A program made the position numbers and the translations under genes. Shown piece after piece: positions 63,283-64,000 of a stretch of 64,000 nucleotides of DNA; within the stretch, counting starts at the first letter, position 1, and the number at the start of each line of letters is the position of its first letter. The DNA is taken from the NCBI GenBank assembly GCA_002470825.1, contig DKOR01000017.1:33798-97797 (forward strand), read 5' to 3'. The notes under the pieces were generated by a model. It ran no database searches. It worked only from the letters and a program-made list of their open reading frames with translations, and was not told the origin of the DNA. This stretch comes from Thiotrichaceae bacterium UBA7357. GTDB lineage: Bacteria; Pseudomonadota; Gammaproteobacteria; Eutrophobiales; Eutrophobiaceae.

Positions 63283-64000
63283 CTATTCTGATACCGCCTT
63301 CGACATTTCGGCACCCTCATAAATCATCAAAGGCTCAGATTCACCATCTATCACTCCTTCATCTACAACAACTTTTGTGACATCATCAAGCGAAGGTAAA
63401 TCATACATAGTATTCAATAACACATTCTCCATTATTGAGCGTAGACCTCTGGCACCAGTTTTTCGTTCCATCGATTTTTTGGCAACAGCGCTTAATGCAT
63501 CTTTACGGAATTCTAATTCACAGCCTTCCATTTCAAACAAGCGAATATATTGTTTAGTAATAGCATTCTTTGGTTCAAGTAGTATCTGCACCAGTTGTTC
63601 TTCATCTAATTCATCTAATGTCGCTGCGACAGGTAATCGTCCTACAAACTCAGGAATCAATCCATATTTAATAAGATCCTCTGGTTCAACCGCTTGAAGC
63701 GTTTCACTGATACTTTTTCTATCGCTTTTACTTTTAACTTGGGCAGAAAAGCCGATACCACCTTTTTCAGAACGTTCACGAATAATCCGGTCTAAACCTG
63801 CAAAGGCACCTCCACAAATAAACAATATATTAGCAGTATCAACTTGCAAAAATTCTTGCTGAGGATGTTTACGGCCGCCTTGAGGAGGCACTGAAGCAAC
63901 AGTGCCCTCAATAAGTTTTAGTAACGCTTGCTGTACACCTTCGCCAGATACATCTCGGGTTATAGACGGGTTATCTGATTTGCGTGAAATTTTGTCAATT
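63283..64000 (-). CDS. clpX: ATP-dependent Clp protease ATP-binding subunit ClpX (5' part outside the window)
   Basis: The frame is open to the right edge of the window, so only the C-terminal about 240 residues are seen. The window starts in IDKISRKSDNPSITRDVSGE, which continues as VQQALLKLIEGTVASVPPQG, the known region after Walker B. GLDRIIRERSEKGGIGF, EDLIKYGLIPEFVGRLPV (sensor 2 side) and RKTGARGLRSIMENVLL (Arg finger region) identify ClpX. It precedes lon with 149 bases between. Confidence 0.97.
   Translation of the reverse strand, partial: IDKISRKSDNPSITRDVSGEGVQQALLKLIEGTVASVPPQGGRKHPQQEFLQVDTANILFICGGAFAGLDRIIRERSEKGGIGFSAQVKSKSDRKSISETLQAVEPEDLIKYGLIPEFVGRLPVAATLDELDEEQLVQILLEPKNAITKQYIRLFEMEGCELEFRKDALSAVAKKSMERKTGARGLRSIMENVLLNTMYDLPSLDDVTKVVVDEGVIDGESEPLMIYEGAEMSKAVSE

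Noticed and set aside
1..64000. CRISPR array, insertion sequence, prophage or integrase
   Set aside because: No spaced direct-repeat array, transposase, integrase or phage structural gene was seen on either strand.

Overview
This 64 kb window is a chromosomal segment of an AT-rich gammaproteobacterium. By eye, typical coding stretches are about 32% GC. Evidence for the class is the set of recognisable orthologues: GlnD, MutH, DusA, Prc, SohB, AvtA, DarP, Mla proteins, PpiD, FabI, and a clpX-lon-hup-tRNA-ppiD-fabI-peptide ABC block whose order I recognise from Pseudomonas-type genomes. MutH is a gammaproteobacterial mismatch-repair protein that works with Dam methylation. I cannot name the genus. 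Many intergenic gaps of 350-800 bp, two Sel1-repeat proteins and a decayed membrane-protein gene argue against a streamlined free-living genome. I see no insertion sequence, prophage, integrase or CRISPR array.

Region by region. 1-7.7 kb: the 3' part of glnD, mutH, dusA, a secreted FKBP isomerase, a small TPR protein, prc, and an NAD-type isocitrate dehydrogenase without a normal start codon. 7.7-19.4 kb: an S9 peptidase, a TPR protein with a CbiX-like chelatase, a PilZ-like/small protein/PAS cassette, msrA, a pseudogene, an SDR, a DksA-like protein, a cyclic-nucleotide-domain protein, a cold-shock gene with a strong promoter and long leader, and sohB. 19.4-26.4 kb: avtA with glycerate kinase, an MxaD-like SRPBCC protein with a YVTN beta-propeller, a GST with a HAD dehalogenase-like enzyme, and a DUF2333 protein. 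27-32 kb: TetR, MMPL/RND permease, periplasmic LolA-like protein and outer-membrane barrel, which look like one regulated trans-envelope transport system. 32-36 kb: a Y-family polymerase behind a structured leader, then sparse DNA with a Cys-rich protein and a DUF2237 protein. 36-41 kb: a large Sel1 protein and mlaFED, with mlaC convergent. 41.6-45.9 kb: a thiol-redox cluster (VTT membrane protein, FAD disulfide reductase, Nu-like GST, glutathione reductase). 46-55.9 kb: a long minus-strand gene train (peptide ABC transporter with an embedded YciA-like thioesterase, then small envelope genes, a GST and darP). 55.9-64 kb: fabI, a DAACS symporter, ppiD, tRNA-Asp, tRNA-Val, hup, lon and the 3' part of clpX.

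The strongest candidates for a less-described system are the TetR-RND-LolA-like-barrel operon with its large palindrome, the split Mla pathway, the PilZ/small protein/PAS cassette, and the structured leader of the Y-family polymerase. All functional statements are from sequence reading and family knowledge; no search was run.
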